DNA from: Selenihalanaerobacter shriftii
Lineage (GTDB): Bacteria > Bacillota > Halanaerobiia > Halobacteroidales > Acetohalobiaceae
Length of the DNA stretch: 64,000 nt
Reading direction: 5' to 3'
Assembly: GCF_900167185.1 (NCBI RefSeq)
Contig: NZ_FUWM01000011.1
Location: 60,575 to 124,574, forward strand
Within the stretch, counting starts at the first letter, position 1. Each line of letters starts with the position of its first letter. This document shows, piece after piece, positions 1-10,645 of this stretch. The translations under genes were made by a program, and so were the position numbers. The notes under the pieces are model-generated. The model was not told the DNA's origin. It ran no database searches and saw only the letters and a program-made list of their open reading frames with translations.

Positions 1-1279
1 TATCTAAAGGACCTTTTACAACTGTTAAATCTCGTTCAGCATCTATATTATTAAACACCTTCCAGGCAACTTCAGATAGATTCTGAACATCCACATCTTT
101 ATCAACTATAACTACCATTTTAGTAAACATCATCTGACCTAATCCCCAGATAGCATTCATTACCTTTTGAGCATGTCCAGGATATTTTTTATCAATAGAA
201 AGAATAGCACAATTATGAAAGACTCCTTCTAAAGGCAGATTCATATCTACTACCTCTGGTAGTTGTAGCTTTAATAATGGCAAAAAGATTCTTTCAGTTG
301 CTTTAGCCATATAACAATCTTCCATAGGTGGTTTACCAACAATAGTTGTTGGATAAATAGCATCTTTTCTATGTGTAATACAAGTTACATGGAAAACCGG
401 ATACTCATCAGCTAAAGAATAATATCCTGTATGATCACCAAAAGGACCTTCAGTTTGCCTTTCTTGTGGATCAACATATCCTTCAATAATTATTTCTGCA
501 TTAGCAGGCACTTTAATATCTACAGTCTTACATTTAACCATATCTACTGGTTCTTGACGTAAAAAACCTGCAAATAACATCTCTCCAATCTGTTTTGGTA
601 AAGGAGCTGTTGCAGAATAGATAGTAGCTGGATCTCCTCCTAAAGCAACGGCAACCTCCATTCTTTCCTCCTGAGATTCATGAGTTCGATAAGTGTCCGC
701 TCCATCTTTATGAAGATGCCAATGCATACCAGTAGTCTTTTCATCATATACATGTAGTCTATACATCCCAGCATTAGGAATTCCACTCTCTGGATCTTTA
801 GTAAAGACCAATGGTAAAGTAATAAATTTGCCCCCATCTTCTGGCCAACATTTTAAAATTGGCAATTCTGATAAATCAGGATTCTTCTTAACTACTTGTT
901 GACAAGCAGCTTTTTTAACAGTCTTAGGAAAATAATCAGCAAGTTCTTTTAATTTTGGTAAAGCTTTTAACTTACTGAAAAAACCTTGATTCTTAGGATC
1001 AGGAAACTCTAATACCTCCATAATTCGTTCTCCAATATCATCTAGATCATTAACTTCTAATGATAATTCCATTCTTTTATAAGAACCAAAAGTATTAATT
1101 AATACTGGAAAATCTGAACCTTTTACATTTTCAAATAATAAAGCCGGTCCTGCTTCTTTAGAAATTCGATCTGTAATTTCAGTTATTTCTAAATCAGAAC
1201 TTACTTCAGTTGTAATTCGCTTTAATAATCCTTTGCGCTCTAATAAGTCAACGAATTCTCTTAGATCTTGATATGCCAT
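1..1279 (-). CDS. UbiD-family decarboxylase (partial, C-terminus beyond window)
   Basis: About 426 codons are open from an ATG at 1279 to the window edge without a stop, so the C-terminus is missing; complete family members are about 480-500 aa. The frame reads MAYQDLREFVDLLERKGLLK at the N-terminus and contains segments such as RLHVYDEKTTGMHWHLHKDG and EGPFGDHTGYYS, which are typical of UbiD/menaquinone-type decarboxylases. These enzymes use prenylated FMN, made by a UbiX partner, to decarboxylate aromatic or alpha,beta-unsaturated acids. A GAAGG ribosome site lies about 10 nt before the ATG. No UbiX is visible in the window, so the substrate (menaquinone precursor or other acid) is not decided. 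Confidence 0.88.
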   Translation of the reverse strand, partial: MAYQDLREFVDLLERKGLLKRITTEVSSDLEITEITDRISKEAGPALLFENVKGSDFPVLINTFGSYKRMELSLEVNDLDDIGERIMEVLEFPDPKNQGFFSKLKALPKLKELADYFPKTVKKAACQQVVKKNPDLSELPILKCWPEDGGKFITLPLVFTKDPESGIPNAGMYRLHVYDEKTTGMHWHLHKDGADTYRTHESQEERMEVAVALGGDPATIYSATAPLPKQIGEMLFAGFLRQEPVDMVKCKTVDIKVPANAEIIIEGYVDPQERQTEGPFGDHTGYYSLADEYPVFHVTCITHRKDAIYPTTIVGKPPMEDCYMAKATERIFLPLLKLQLPEVVDMNLPLEGVFHNCAILSIDKKYPGHAQKVMNAIWGLGQMMFTKMVVIVDKDVDVQNLSEVAWKVFNNIDAERDLTVVKGPLD

Positions 1280-1456
1280 CTTTTATCTACCTTCTTTCTT
1301 TTTATTTGTTCTGTTTTTTTACAATTAATATTACATTTATATCCTTTGTTAATGAGAATAACTCTAGAATTATAAGTAACATTTCTATAATTTCCTTTAA
1401 CTTACTCTACATTAATATATTTTACATTGATAAGAAAAATCCTCTTTTTAAATAGG

Positions 1457-1483
1457 AAAAACCCAAGTACTAAACTTGGGTTT
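1457..1483 (-). terminator. Intrinsic terminator of the flavin-reductase-like gene
   Basis: A hairpin with arms AAACCCAAG and CTTGGGTTT around a short loop lies directly after the stop codon at 1492. On the minus strand it is followed by a T-run. Confidence 0.75.
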
Positions 1484-1491
1484 ATTAAATA

Positions 1492-1980
1492 TTATTTTAA
1501 TTTTTGATACTCATTATTGCTATATAGTAAAGCATGAGTAGACTTATAATTTTTAGCTACATGTACTTCTTTGACTTCGCCAAAAAACCAATCACAGTTA
1601 CCAATCCTATCCTCTTTAATTACTTTACATTCAATATTAACTGGACATTCTGCAATTAATTGTCCATTAACCTTTTCTGCCCTTTTAGATGTTAAACCAG
1701 TTTCTAAAAATTTATCAAAATTCTTACCAGAGTTATTACCACAAAATTTAACCTCATTTACTAACTCTACTGTTGGTATATTAACCACAAACTCTTTTCT
1801 CTCCTTAATCAATTCATGTGAATAATTATCAGGACATATCCCAATTCCAATAATTGGAGGGTTAAAAGAAAAGAATTGTACAAAATCTAGAGTAATAATA
1901 TTATTGCCTATAGTAGCTAAAACTACAGGGAAATATGGAAATATTTCTTTAATTCTTTCTATAGGATACTTATTCTTCAC
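1492..1980 (-). CDS. Flavin reductase-like / flavoredoxin-type FMN-binding protein
   Basis: A 162-aa protein with the split-barrel flavin-reductase-like fold signature: N-terminal FPVVLATIG, then FNPPIIGIGICPDNYSHELI, then EFVVNIPTVELVNEVKFCG. Family members bind FMN and pass electrons in small redox chains or reduce flavin. The protein is short and single-domain and has no signal peptide, so it is probably cytoplasmic. It stands alone between its own consensus promoter (2089-2117) and terminator, and is not co-transcribed with ysxC. The physiological electron partner cannot be read from the context. Confidence 0.8.
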   Translation of the reverse strand: MKNKYPIERIKEIFPYFPVVLATIGNNIITLDFVQFFSFNPPIIGIGICPDNYSHELIKERKEFVVNIPTVELVNEVKFCGNNSGKNFDKFLETGLTSKRAEKVNGQLIAECPVNIECKVIKEDRIGNCDWFFGEVKEVHVAKNYKSTHALLYSNNEYQKLK

Positions 1981-2088
1981 TAAAACTCACCTTTCTTCAA
2001 CTAGTACTTAGAGTGTTTCGATTTTCTCAATAAAAACTTTATTAAGTTAGCTATATTAAAAGATATCAAATATTACTGCTTGATTATA

Positions 2089-2117
2089 ATTATAACTAGT
2101 GTAAACCTCAATGTCAA
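2089..2117 (-). promoter_or_regulatory. Consensus sigma-A promoter for the flavin-reductase-like gene
   Basis: On the minus strand, TTGACA (2117-2112), a 17-nt spacer and TATAAT (2094-2089) match the vegetative consensus exactly. The -35 is also one arm of an inverted repeat TGTCAA-N11-TTGACA (2112-2134), which could be an operator. The 5' leader to the ATG at 1980 is about 100 nt. Confidence 0.8.
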
Positions 2118-2148
2118 AATCACCAGAATTGACACTAATCAGATATGA

Positions 2149-2730
2149 CTATAATAAATTATTAATAAATTTTAATACATCTTTCTTGCCTCCACTACTT
2201 TTTGCAGAAAAGTAAGTGAATGGAGTATCTGGTTCTAATTGTAATTTTTCAAATATCTTCTTACGATTAGGTTTCCTTTGACTATTAGATAACTTATCAA
2301 CTTTTGTTCCTACTACTAAATGTGGTACTTCCATCTGTAATAGCCATTCATACATCATTAAATCATCATCAGTTGGTTTATGTCTAGCATCTACAATTAA
2401 AATTACGCCTTCTAAATTTCTTCGTTTAAATAAATATCCTTCTATCATTGTTGCCCATTCATCTTTTACTTCATCAGGCACTCGAGCAAATCCATATCCA
2501 GGCAGATCAACAAAATAGAATGTATTATCAACTTGATAAAAATTTAGTGTCTGTGTCTTTCCAGGTTTTGAGCTAGTAAAAGCTAAATTCTTTCGATTTA
2601 TTATTTTATTAATTAATGATGATTTCCCAACATTAGACTTGCCAGCTAAAGCAATCTCTGGCAAGTCATGTCGAGGATAACCTTCTCTTTTAGCAGCACT
2701 AGCAATATACTCTGAATTACTTAAATTCAT
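2149..2730 (-). CDS. ysxC: Ribosome biogenesis GTP-binding protein YsxC/EngB
   Basis: A 193-aa GTPase of the TrmE-Era-EngA-YihA superfamily. The P-loop is GKSNVGKSS, G3 is DLPGYG, and the G4 motif GTKVDK lies in the second half. YsxC acts in late assembly of the 50S ribosomal subunit. It starts 2 nt after the lonA stop, so the two are almost certainly co-transcribed. The same lonA-ysxC order is known from Bacillus. The length is normal for the family. Confidence 0.96.
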   Translation of the reverse strand: MNLSNSEYIASAAKREGYPRHDLPEIALAGKSNVGKSSLINKIINRKNLAFTSSKPGKTQTLNFYQVDNTFYFVDLPGYGFARVPDEVKDEWATMIEGYLFKRRNLEGVILIVDARHKPTDDDLMMYEWLLQMEVPHLVVGTKVDKLSNSQRKPNRKKIFEKLQLEPDTPFTYFSAKSSGGKKDVLKFINNLL

Positions 2731-2732
2731 AA

Positions 2733-5069
2733 TTACTCCTCCTTTAATAAAGCAGTAGCAATTACTTCATCCATGTGCTCTACTAGTTTAAATTCTAAAT
2801 CTTTTTTAATATTTTTAGGAACATCTTCTAAATTCTTTTTATTCTCTTCACACAAAATTATTTTTTCAACACCAGCACGATGAGCAGCTAAGACCTTACT
2901 TTTAATTCCACCTACTGGTAATACTCTACCACGTAGTGTAATCTCTCCGGTCATAGCTATCTTCTCATTTACTTTTTCTTTAGATAAAGCTGAAATAATC
3001 GCCATAGCGATTGTTATTCCTGCTGATGGCCCATCTTTAGGAATAGCTCCCTTTGGAACATGAACATGTATATCATACTTCTCATGAAATTCCTCTTCTA
3101 AATTGAATTCTTTTACTTTACTTCGAGCATAACTTAAAGCAGCTTGAGCAGACTCTTTCATTACATCTCCCAATTTTCCAGTTAAAAGTAGTTTCCCTTT
3201 ACCAGGAACTACAGAAACTTCTATTTTTAAGATATCTCCTCCGGTCTTAGTCCAAGCTAATCCAGTTGCTACACCTACCTGTGGTTTTTCATTAGCCTCA
3301 CCGTAACTAAACTTCTCTATACCTAAGTACTTGTCTACATTCTGCACAGTAACCCTACTAAGCGTTTCTTTTCCTTTGACTACTTCTTTAGCTACCTTTC
3401 GACAGATATTAGCTAATTTTCTTTCTAAATTTCTGACACCAGCTTCTCTAGTATAATTACGAATCACAGATTTAATGGCATTTGTAGAAACATTGATCTG
3501 TTCTTCATCCAAACCATGATTCTCAATTTGCTTAGATAAAAGATGTCTTTCAGCAATCTTTACTTTTTCTTCTTCTGTATAACCAGGGATTCTAATGACT
3601 TCCATTCTATCTAATAAAGGTCTTGGAATCGTATGGCTCACATTAGCAGTAGTAACAAAGATTACATCTGATAAATCAAAAGGCAATTCTAAATAATGAT
3701 CAGCAAATTCATCATTCTGTTCAGGGTCTAATACCTCTAATAATGCTGAAGCTGGATCACCACGGAAATCACTACTGATCTTATCAACCTCATCTAATAG
3801 GAATAAAGGATTATTAGTCCCAGCATCACGAATAGCATTAATAATCCGCCCAGGTCTAGATCCTACATAGGTACGACGATGTCCACGAATTTCTGCTTCG
3901 TCTTTAACTCCTCCTAAAGATAGTCTTACAAATTCTCTACCAATAGCTTCTGCAATCGATTTACCTAATGAAGTCTTACCTACTCCTGGAGGCCCAACCA
4001 AACACAAAATAGGACTCTTCATTTCAGAAGTTAACTTCCGTACAGCTAAATACTCTAGAATCCGATCCTTTACATCCTCTAATCCATAATGATCTCTTTC
4101 TAAAATATCTTCAGCTTCATCTAAAACTAAACGATCCTCAGATTTATCATTCCAAGGCAAATCTAATATACAATCTAAGTAGTTTCTAATTACTACCCCT
4201 TCGTTAGCCATTGGTGGCATCTTATCTAATCTATCAACTTCTTTTAATGCCTTTTCTTCTACTTCTTCTGGTAATTCTGTTTCTTCAATCTTTTCCCTAT
4301 ATTCATCAATTTCATTAGAAATATCATTATCGTCACCTAGTTCTTTTTTTATTGCTTTTAATTGTTCCTTAAGATAGTATTCTTTCTGCCTCTTTTCTAC
4401 TTGACTTCTAACGCGAGAACTAATCTTTTCCTCTGCTTTTAAGACTTCAATTTCTTTATTAAGCAATTTATATAATTCTTCTAATCGTTCTTTATAAGAA
4501 ATAGCTTTTAAAATCTCTTGTTCTTGAGTCACCTTAAGAGACATATGTGAAACCATAATATCTACTAATCTGCCTGGATCTTCTACATTTACTACTGTCA
4601 TCATAGTCTCTGGCGGTAACTTCTTATTTAACTTCACATACTCTTCAAATTGACTAATTAAACTTCTCATTAATGCTTCTAATTCTTGATCTTTTTCTTC
4701 TTCTCCCTCTACTTGTTCAAGTCCAACTTTAAAATACGGTTCTTCTTGTATATATTCACTGATTTTAGCTCTTTTAATCCCTTCAACTAAAATCTTAATT
4801 GTACCATCAGGTAGTTTAACTAACTGCTTTACTTGGGCTACAGTTCCAATATCATAAATTTCATCTAACTCTGGTTCTTCTATTGTTTCATCTTTTTGAG
4901 CTGCTAACAAAATTAATCTATCTTCAACCATAGCCTCTTCTAAAGCCTCTATCGATTTATCTCTTCCTACTAATAGAGGCATTACCATATGAGGGAATAC
5001 CACTAAACCTCTTAAAACTAATAAAGGTAATTCTTGACCAATCTCAATTTCATCAATTTCTTTAACCAT
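2733..5069 (-). CDS. lon: ATP-dependent protease La (LonA)
   Basis: A 778-aa cytoplasmic ATP-dependent serine protease. It has an N-terminal LAN substrate-binding domain (about 1-205), a helical linker, an AAA+ module with Walker [10 protein letters not shown] and Walker [10 protein letters not shown], and a C-terminal protease domain. The catalytic Ser is in DGPSAG, around residue 682, and the Lys is in the following conserved segment. The length matches bacterial LonA. It degrades misfolded and regulatory proteins. It lies between lonB and ysxC, with 74 nt separating it from lonB. Confidence 0.97.
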   Translation of the reverse strand: MVKEIDEIEIGQELPLLVLRGLVVFPHMVMPLLVGRDKSIEALEEAMVEDRLILLAAQKDETIEEPELDEIYDIGTVAQVKQLVKLPDGTIKILVEGIKRAKISEYIQEEPYFKVGLEQVEGEEEKDQELEALMRSLISQFEEYVKLNKKLPPETMMTVVNVEDPGRLVDIMVSHMSLKVTQEQEILKAISYKERLEELYKLLNKEIEVLKAEEKISSRVRSQVEKRQKEYYLKEQLKAIKKELGDDNDISNEIDEYREKIEETELPEEVEEKALKEVDRLDKMPPMANEGVVIRNYLDCILDLPWNDKSEDRLVLDEAEDILERDHYGLEDVKDRILEYLAVRKLTSEMKSPILCLVGPPGVGKTSLGKSIAEAIGREFVRLSLGGVKDEAEIRGHRRTYVGSRPGRIINAIRDAGTNNPLFLLDEVDKISSDFRGDPASALLEVLDPEQNDEFADHYLELPFDLSDVIFVTTANVSHTIPRPLLDRMEVIRIPGYTEEEKVKIAERHLLSKQIENHGLDEEQINVSTNAIKSVIRNYTREAGVRNLERKLANICRKVAKEVVKGKETLSRVTVQNVDKYLGIEKFSYGEANEKPQVGVATGLAWTKTGGDILKIEVSVVPGKGKLLLTGKLGDVMKESAQAALSYARSKVKEFNLEEEFHEKYDIHVHVPKGAIPKDGPSAGITIAMAIISALSKEKVNEKIAMTGEITLRGRVLPVGGIKSKVLAAHRAGVEKIILCEENKKNLEDVPKNIKKDLEFKLVEHMDEVIATALLKEE

Positions 5070-5144
5070 TACCTATCACCTCCAATATTTACTGTGACAC
5101 TTAAATACTATTCTATTAATCTTACAAAATTCCTTCATTATCAC

Positions 5145-6821
5145 TTAACTTATTGGTGAAGCCGTCAATAAGTTAATATTTTGTTCCAATTGAGTAGAAC
5201 CTTCTACTTCATTAGTCAAAATTGCTTCTTTAAATACTTCTTCTAATCTTTCAACTTTAATAATCTCAATATCAGTAAATTGTGTAAACATTTCTTGCCA
5301 ATTTTCCTTTGGAATAATTACTTTTTTAGCACCAGCTCTTTTAGCTGCTTCTATCTTAGCAATTACTCCTCCTACCGGCTTAACTAACCCTCTAATAGAG
5401 ACTTCCCCAGTCATAGCTAACTGATTCTCTACAGAACTTCCAGTCAATGCGGAATAAATAGCAGTAGCTATAGTTACTCCTGCCGATGGTCCATCTAAAG
5501 GAATTCCCCCTGGAAAATTAAGGTGTATATCATAATCTTGGGGAGTAATGTCTACAAATCTACGTAAAATAGTAATTACATTTTCAATAGAGCCTTTGGC
5601 CATACTTTTTCTCTTTACTTTACGCTGTTGATTACCAACCTCTTCCTCTTCAATTACACCTGTAACTTTAACTTCTCCAGTACCAGACTTCACTTTGATA
5701 GCAGAAGCCTCTAATTCAATCAAAACACCTAGATTAGGTCCTCGCACTGCTAAACCATTTACAACTCCTACTTGAGGTTCATTTCCTACCTTTTTGTCAG
5801 GACGTGGACTATACTGTCCACTGTTTACTACCCATTCGATATCTTCAGTAATAATTTCCTTATCTTCTCTTTCTTCAGCTAGAACTAATCCCCCAGCAGT
5901 TTGAATCATATTAACAGTATCTCGGCCATTTTTAGAATATTTTTTAATTATATCTACAGCTTCAGATTCAATTTTAAACTCTGCTTTTTTAGCTGCATTT
6001 TCAGCAATTCTTTCTATATGATTAGGTGCTAATGGTTTAAAATAAATTTCTAAACATCTAGAACGTATTGCAGGCGGAATATCTGAAGGTTTACGGGTAG
6101 TAGCACCTACTAGCCTAAAGTCGGCTGGTAATCCTCTCTGAAATATTTCATGAATATATTGAGGGATATTATCATCTTCTTCATGATAATAAGAACTTTC
6201 TAAAAATACTTTACGGTCCTCTAATACTTTCAATAATTTATTCATTTGAATCGGATGTAATTCTCCTATTTCATCAATGAAAAGCATACCTCCATGAGCC
6301 TTAGTAACGGCTCCTTGTTTAGGTTGAGGAATGCCTGCAGTCCCCATAGCTCCTGCCCCTTGATAAATAGGGTCATGTACTGAACCAATTAAAGGGTCTG
6401 CTATTCCTCTTTCATCAAACCTCGCTGTAGTTGCATCTAATTCTATAAACTTTGATTCTTCATTAAAAGGAGAATTAGAATTATCTTTTGCCTCTTCTAA
6501 TACTAATCGAGCTGCTGCTGTCTTACCTATCCCTGGAGGACCATAAACAATTACATGTTGAGGATTAGGTCCACACAAAGCTGCTTTTAAAGCCTTTAAT
6601 CCTTCCTTTTGTCCTACTATCTCTTTAAATTTTGCTGGTCTTGTCTTTTCTGAGAGTGGTTTAGTCAATGAACGTTTTCTCAAACTTCTAAGCTTCTCCA
6701 TTTCTTTTTTAGACTCTTTAATAACTGCCACTTTATTAGTATGTTGTTTCCTCAATAAATTCCAAAAATAAAGTCCAATAATTACAGCAAAAACAAACTG
6801 AATAATCCCGAATATATTCAT
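5145..6821 (-). CDS. lonB: ATP-dependent protease LonB (membrane-anchored type)
   Basis: A 558-aa Lon paralogue without the large LonA N-domain. Residues 1-23 form one hydrophobic segment (NIFGIIQFVFAVIIGLYFW), so it is probably membrane-anchored. Walker A is GPPGIGKTA at about residue 95 and the protease serine is in DGPSAGV at about residue 446. In Bacillus, LonB is linked to sporulation, and the gene order clpX-lonB-lonA is the same. An intrinsic terminator precedes it at the clpX stop, so it may have its own promoter in 6822-6925; I see AT-rich -10-like boxes there but no convincing -35. Confidence 0.94.
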   Translation of the reverse strand: MNIFGIIQFVFAVIIGLYFWNLLRKQHTNKVAVIKESKKEMEKLRSLRKRSLTKPLSEKTRPAKFKEIVGQKEGLKALKAALCGPNPQHVIVYGPPGIGKTAAARLVLEEAKDNSNSPFNEESKFIELDATTARFDERGIADPLIGSVHDPIYQGAGAMGTAGIPQPKQGAVTKAHGGMLFIDEIGELHPIQMNKLLKVLEDRKVFLESSYYHEEDDNIPQYIHEIFQRGLPADFRLVGATTRKPSDIPPAIRSRCLEIYFKPLAPNHIERIAENAAKKAEFKIESEAVDIIKKYSKNGRDTVNMIQTAGGLVLAEEREDKEIITEDIEWVVNSGQYSPRPDKKVGNEPQVGVVNGLAVRGPNLGVLIELEASAIKVKSGTGEVKVTGVIEEEEVGNQQRKVKRKSMAKGSIENVITILRRFVDITPQDYDIHLNFPGGIPLDGPSAGVTIATAIYSALTGSSVENQLAMTGEVSIRGLVKPVGGVIAKIEAAKRAGAKKVIIPKENWQEMFTQFTDIEIIKVERLEEVFKEAILTNEVEGSTQLEQNINLLTASPIS

Positions 6822-6912
6822 AATTTAAATACCTTCCTCCTTACAAAATTATAGCTTAATCAACATTAATTATTATATCCGGAATTATTTTTTTTATCCT
6901 ATAAAACTGAAA

Positions 6913-6939
6913 AAGAGACTACCTATTAAGCAGTCTCTT
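6913..6939 (-). terminator. Intrinsic terminator overlapping the clpX stop codon
   Basis: Arms AAGAGACT and AGTCTCTT flank a loop that contains the clpX TAA (6926-6928). The minus strand then runs into TTTTT. One stem arm therefore encodes the last residues of ClpX. Confidence 0.72.
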
Positions 6940-8179
6940 CTTTATGATTATTAACCCTAATTAATTTAGGCTTCTCTCCTTCAACAACAACCTTTTCAGT
7001 GATAATACATTTACTAATATCATCTTGAGAAGGAATATCGTACATTATGTCTAAAATCGCATCTTCAATAATTGATCTTAGACCACGAGCACCAGTATTA
7101 TGTTCTAACGCTTGTGCAGCGATGGCCTCTAGGGCTTCATTTGTAAACTCTAAGTCTACATCATCTAATTCAAAGAACTTACCATACTGCTTAACTAAAG
7201 CGTTTCTAGGCTCAGTTAAAATTTCAACTAATGCATCCTTATCTAATTGCTCTAAGGTAACTAAAACTGGTATTCGACCAACAAACTCAGGAATCAACCC
7301 ATACTTTAATATATCTTGTGATCGAACATGTTTTAAAATTTCACCAATTTCTTCCTCTTCTTCACTTTGAATATCAGCACCAAAACCCATTACTTTCTTC
7401 TTCATTCGAGACTTAATAACTTTCTCTAATCCATCAAAGGCTCCTCCACAAATAAATAATATATTAGAAGTGTCTATTTGAATAAACTCCTGATGCGGAT
7501 GTTTTCTTCCTCCTTGTGGTGGTACACTAGCTTCTGTTCCTTCTAATATTTTGAGCAATGCTTGTTGAACACCTTCTCCAGAAACATCTCTAGTAATTGA
7601 TGGATTTTCAGATTTACGAGCAATCTTATCAATCTCATCTATATATATGATTCCTTTTTCTGCTTTTTCCACATCATAGTCAGCAGCTTGAATCAATTTC
7701 AGAAGAATATTCTCAACATCTTCCCCTACATAACCAGCTTCAGTTAAAGAAGTCGCATCGGCTATTGCAAATGGAACATCCAATATCTTAGCAAGAGTCT
7801 GAGCTAATAAAGTCTTTCCACATCCAGTAGGACCTATCATACAAATATTACTCTTCTGTAATTCGACTTCATCAACCTGCATTCCAGAATTAACTCTTTT
7901 ATAATGGTTATATACAGCTACAGATAGAGACCTTTTAGCTCTCTCTTGTCCGATTACATATTGATTTAGAATATCATTTATCTCATTAGGCTTTGGTACA
8001 CTTTGCAACCCCATACCCATGTCATCATTTAATTCTTCTTCAATGATTTCGGTGCAAAGTTCAATACACTCATCACATATATATACACCTGGGCCTGCTA
8101 CAAGTTTTTGAACTTGGTCCTGAACTTTTCCACAAAATGAACATTTTAATTGGCCCTTTTCATCACCAAACTTGAACAT
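6926..8179 (-). CDS. clpX: ATP-dependent Clp protease ATP-binding subunit ClpX
   Basis: A 417-aa AAA+ unfoldase that recognises tagged substrates and feeds them to ClpP. The N-terminal C4 zinc-binding domain is seen as CSFCGK with CDEC about 20 residues later. Walker A is GPTGCGKT, Walker [10 protein letters not shown], and the pore and sensor regions follow. It begins 20 nt after clpP, so the two are one operon. Length and order (tig-clpP-clpX-lonB-lonA-ysxC) are typical of Firmicutes. Confidence 0.97.
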   Translation of the reverse strand: MFKFGDEKGQLKCSFCGKVQDQVQKLVAGPGVYICDECIELCTEIIEEELNDDMGMGLQSVPKPNEINDILNQYVIGQERAKRSLSVAVYNHYKRVNSGMQVDEVELQKSNICMIGPTGCGKTLLAQTLAKILDVPFAIADATSLTEAGYVGEDVENILLKLIQAADYDVEKAEKGIIYIDEIDKIARKSENPSITRDVSGEGVQQALLKILEGTEASVPPQGGRKHPHQEFIQIDTSNILFICGGAFDGLEKVIKSRMKKKVMGFGADIQSEEEEEIGEILKHVRSQDILKYGLIPEFVGRIPVLVTLEQLDKDALVEILTEPRNALVKQYGKFFELDDVDLEFTNEALEAIAAQALEHNTGARGLRSIIEDAILDIMYDIPSQDDISKCIITEKVVVEGEKPKLIRVNNHKEETA

Positions 8180-8199
8180 TTTATCACCTCTTTATTGAT

Positions 8200-8799
8200 T
8201 TAATCTTCTAAGTCCTCTTGTCGGGAGATAACTTCATCAATAATTCCATATTCTTTAGCTTCCTCTGCGGACATGAAGAAATCACGGTCAACATCTTCTT
8301 CTATTTTTTCTAAAGGTTGCTCTGTATGATCTGCTAAAATATTGTTCAAGACTTTTCTTAATTCTAAAATTTCTTGAGCTTGAATCTCTATATCAGCGGC
8401 TCTACCTTCAGCACCACCAGCAGGCTGATGAATCATAATTCTTGCATGAGGTAAAGCATACCTCTTGCCTGCAGTACCAGAGGCTAATAATAAAGCTCCT
8501 GCACTAGCACCTAATCCCATACACATAGTTGAAACATCAGGTTTTATATACTGAATAGTGTCATACATTGCTAAAGCTGCTGTTACAGATCCTCCTGGAC
8601 TATTAATATATAAATAGATATCTTTATCAGGATTATCTGCTTCTAAAAATAGTAACTGAGCAATTACTAAGTTAGCAACATTATCATCAATTGGACTACC
8701 AATGAATATAATTCTGTCCTTTAATAAGCGAGAATAAATGTCATAAGATCTTTCACCACGATTCGTCTGCTCAACAACCATTGGTACTAAATTACTCAT
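8200..8799 (-). CDS. clpP: ATP-dependent Clp protease proteolytic subunit ClpP
   Basis: A 199-aa serine peptidase that forms a double heptameric barrel with ClpX. The catalytic Ser99 lies in [12 protein letters not shown], His124 in [11 protein letters not shown], and the acidic third member in the DVDRD segment (169-173). The start ATG has a GGGGGAT ribosome site. It sits between trigger factor and clpX, as in many Gram-positive genomes. Confidence 0.97.
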   Translation of the reverse strand: MSNLVPMVVEQTNRGERSYDIYSRLLKDRIIFIGSPIDDNVANLVIAQLLFLEADNPDKDIYLYINSPGGSVTAALAMYDTIQYIKPDVSTMCMGLGASAGALLLASGTAGKRYALPHARIMIHQPAGGAEGRAADIEIQAQEILELRKVLNNILADHTEQPLEKIEEDVDRDFFMSAEEAKEYGIIDEVISRQEDLED

Positions 8800-8871
8800 A
8801 TTACTTTATCCCCCTTTTTCGTTTGTCATTTTCTCTTGCTCTCCCAAGCATACTTTAATTAATAAAACTTT

Positions 8872-10152
8872 TTAGTTATTCTCAATCAAAAAGTCAATTG
8901 TATTTTCCATCTTAATACTATCTACTACAGAATCATATTGTCCTTGCATCTGTAAGAAAGCTTTAATCATATCTGGTTCTTGATCTTGTGCTTCAGCTAT
9001 TTCTTTTATTTTATTCTCAATTTCTTCATCTGTTACTTCAATTCCTTCTTTTTCTGCAATAGCTTCTAAGGCAAGGTTAGATTTAACCCTTTTTTCAGCT
9101 TCAGACTTATGTTGGGAACGGAAAGCTTCTTCATCAGTTCCAGTCATCTCTAAGTATTGATCAAAATCCATTCCTTGTTGTTGTAACCTTTGCTGCATAC
9201 CTTGCATCATAGTATCAAGTTCATTTTCAATCATAGTTTCTGGAATATTAACTTCTGTATTTCCGGCAACTGTTTCAATTAAATTATTAGCAAATTCATT
9301 TTCCGCTCTTTGCCCAGCTTCCTCTTTTAGTGTGCTACTAATATCCTCTTTTAATTCATCTAATGTTTCAAAATCACTAACTTCCTTAGCAAGTTCATCA
9401 TCTAATTCTGGTAAAACTTTCTCTTTAATCTCTTTAACTTTAACTTTGAAAGTAACCCCTTCTCCAGCTAAGTTATCTGCATGATACTCTTCAGGGAAAG
9501 TCACATCTACTTCAACTTCTTCTCCTACCTTTACTCCTATTAACTGTTCTTCAAAACCAGGAATAAAAGTACCAGAACCAATCTCTAACGTATATTCTTC
9601 ACCAGAACCACCTTCAAATGGTTCTCCATTATGATAACCATCAAAATCAATAATTGCAAAGTCTTCATCTTTTACTTCTTCTCTATCTGCAACTTTTAAT
9701 TCTGCAAACTTTTCTCTCCGGTTCTCTAACTCATTCATAACATCTTCTTCCGTGATCTCTTCTGTTTCGTCTTCTATATCTAAATCAGTATATTCTCCTA
9801 AATTAACTTCTGGTTGAGTTTCTACTTCGGCAGTAAAAGTGGCTGGTTTATCCTTTTCAATAAATGCATCTACTATATCTGGTTGACTAATCGGTTCTAT
9901 CTCTGATTCTTCTACTGCTTCACTATATGCTTTAGGAATTAAGATATCTAATGCATCTTTATGTAATACTTCTTCCCCATATCTAGCTTCTAATACTCCT
10001 CTTGGTACCTTACCTTTTCTAAAACCATCAATTTCAACATCCTTAACTATCTTTTTATATGCCTGGTCTAATGCATTGTTAACTTCCTCTGCATCTACTT
10101 CTACATCTAATTTTACTTCGTTTTCTCCAATTTGCTCTTTATTTACCTTCAT
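8872..10152 (-). CDS. tig: Trigger factor (ribosome-associated chaperone and prolyl isomerase)
   Basis: A 426-aa three-domain protein. The N-terminal ribosome-binding part contains IDGFRKGKVPRGVLEARYG, the classic ribosome-docking signature. The central FKBP-like PPIase domain lies at about 160-245 (EDFAIIDFDGYHNGEPFEGG), and the C-terminal domain is helical. It binds at the exit tunnel and assists nascent chains. The protein is very rich in Glu and Asp, in keeping with a salt-adapted host. It is the first gene of the clp/lon block; the upstream 10153-10310 region has a TATAAT at 10218-10223 but a poor -35. Confidence 0.97.
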   Translation of the reverse strand: MKVNKEQIGENEVKLDVEVDAEEVNNALDQAYKKIVKDVEIDGFRKGKVPRGVLEARYGEEVLHKDALDILIPKAYSEAVEESEIEPISQPDIVDAFIEKDKPATFTAEVETQPEVNLGEYTDLDIEDETEEITEEDVMNELENRREKFAELKVADREEVKDEDFAIIDFDGYHNGEPFEGGSGEEYTLEIGSGTFIPGFEEQLIGVKVGEEVEVDVTFPEEYHADNLAGEGVTFKVKVKEIKEKVLPELDDELAKEVSDFETLDELKEDISSTLKEEAGQRAENEFANNLIETVAGNTEVNIPETMIENELDTMMQGMQQRLQQQGMDFDQYLEMTGTDEEAFRSQHKSEAEKRVKSNLALEAIAEKEGIEVTDEEIENKIKEIAEAQDQEPDMIKAFLQMQGQYDSVVDSIKMENTIDFLIENN

Positions 10153-10310
10153 TTATATTGCCCCCTTATTAAAAAATATATGTAATTTTTATTAATTTGT
10201 GCTATTTTTAACCCTATATTATAGATTTTGATTACCTCTTATTATTTCTATACTTCATATTAAATCTCCTGCATATACTATTTATTATTAACTTACCACA
10301 TAAAAACAAT

Positions 10311-10345
10311 ACCTCGGCTCACGACATTAACCGCCGTTCCGAGGT
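10311..10345 (-). terminator. Intrinsic terminator of the tRNA operon
   Basis: Arms ACCTCGG and CCGAGGT pair on the minus strand after the last tRNA gene. A TTTTT run follows a few bases later. Confidence 0.7.
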
Positions 10346-10359
10346 TTTATATTCTTTAA

Positions 10360-10434
10360 TGGAGCGGAAAACGAGATTTGAACTCGCGACCTTCTCGTTG
10401 GCAACGAGATGCTCTACCACTGAGCTATTTCCGC
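10360..10434 (-). tRNA. tRNA-Gly (GCC)
   Basis: The minus strand reads GCGGAAATAGCTCAGTGGTA and so on, with anticodon loop TTGCCAA (anticodon GCC), a GGTTCAAATC-type T-arm and an encoded CCA at 10362-10360. It is the last gene in a five-tRNA operon. Confidence 0.96.
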
Positions 10435-10461
10435 ATAATAATTCAATTATATCTAATAAAA

Positions 10462-10538
10462 TGGCACGCCCGGAAGGATTTGAACCTTCAACCTACAGAT
10501 TCGAAGTCTGCCACTCTATCCAGTTGAGCTACGGGCGC
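10462..10538 (-). tRNA. tRNA-Arg (TCG)
   Basis: A cloverleaf is readable on the minus strand: acceptor GCGCCCG, anticodon loop CTTCGAA (anticodon TCG), T-loop GTTCAAATC, and encoded CCA at 10464-10462. Confidence 0.95.
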
Positions 10539-10548
10539 TTAATTAATA

Positions 10549-10626
10549 TGGGGTGAGTGATGGGATTTGAACCCACGGCCTCAGGAGCCACAATCCTGCG
10601 CTCTAACCTACTGAGCTACACCCACC
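10549..10626 (-). tRNA. tRNA-His (GTG)
   Basis: The anticodon loop TTGTGGC gives GTG. The acceptor stem starts GTGGGTG and the gene has the extra G(-1) at 10626 opposite discriminator C, a hallmark of tRNA-His. CCA is encoded at 10551-10549. Confidence 0.96.
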
Positions 10627-10645
10627 ATATTGTTAAAATTGCAAA

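Noticed and set aside
1273..1455. 60-aa plus-strand hydrophobic ORF
   Set aside because: It begins inside ubiD on the other strand, lacks a ribosome site and is made of AT-rich intergenic codons.
2129..2155. Plus-strand TTGACA...TATAAT at the ysxC 3' end
   Set aside because: The spacer is only 15 nt, no plus-strand gene follows, and the elements are explained by the minus-strand promoter repeat and the ysxC coding sequence.
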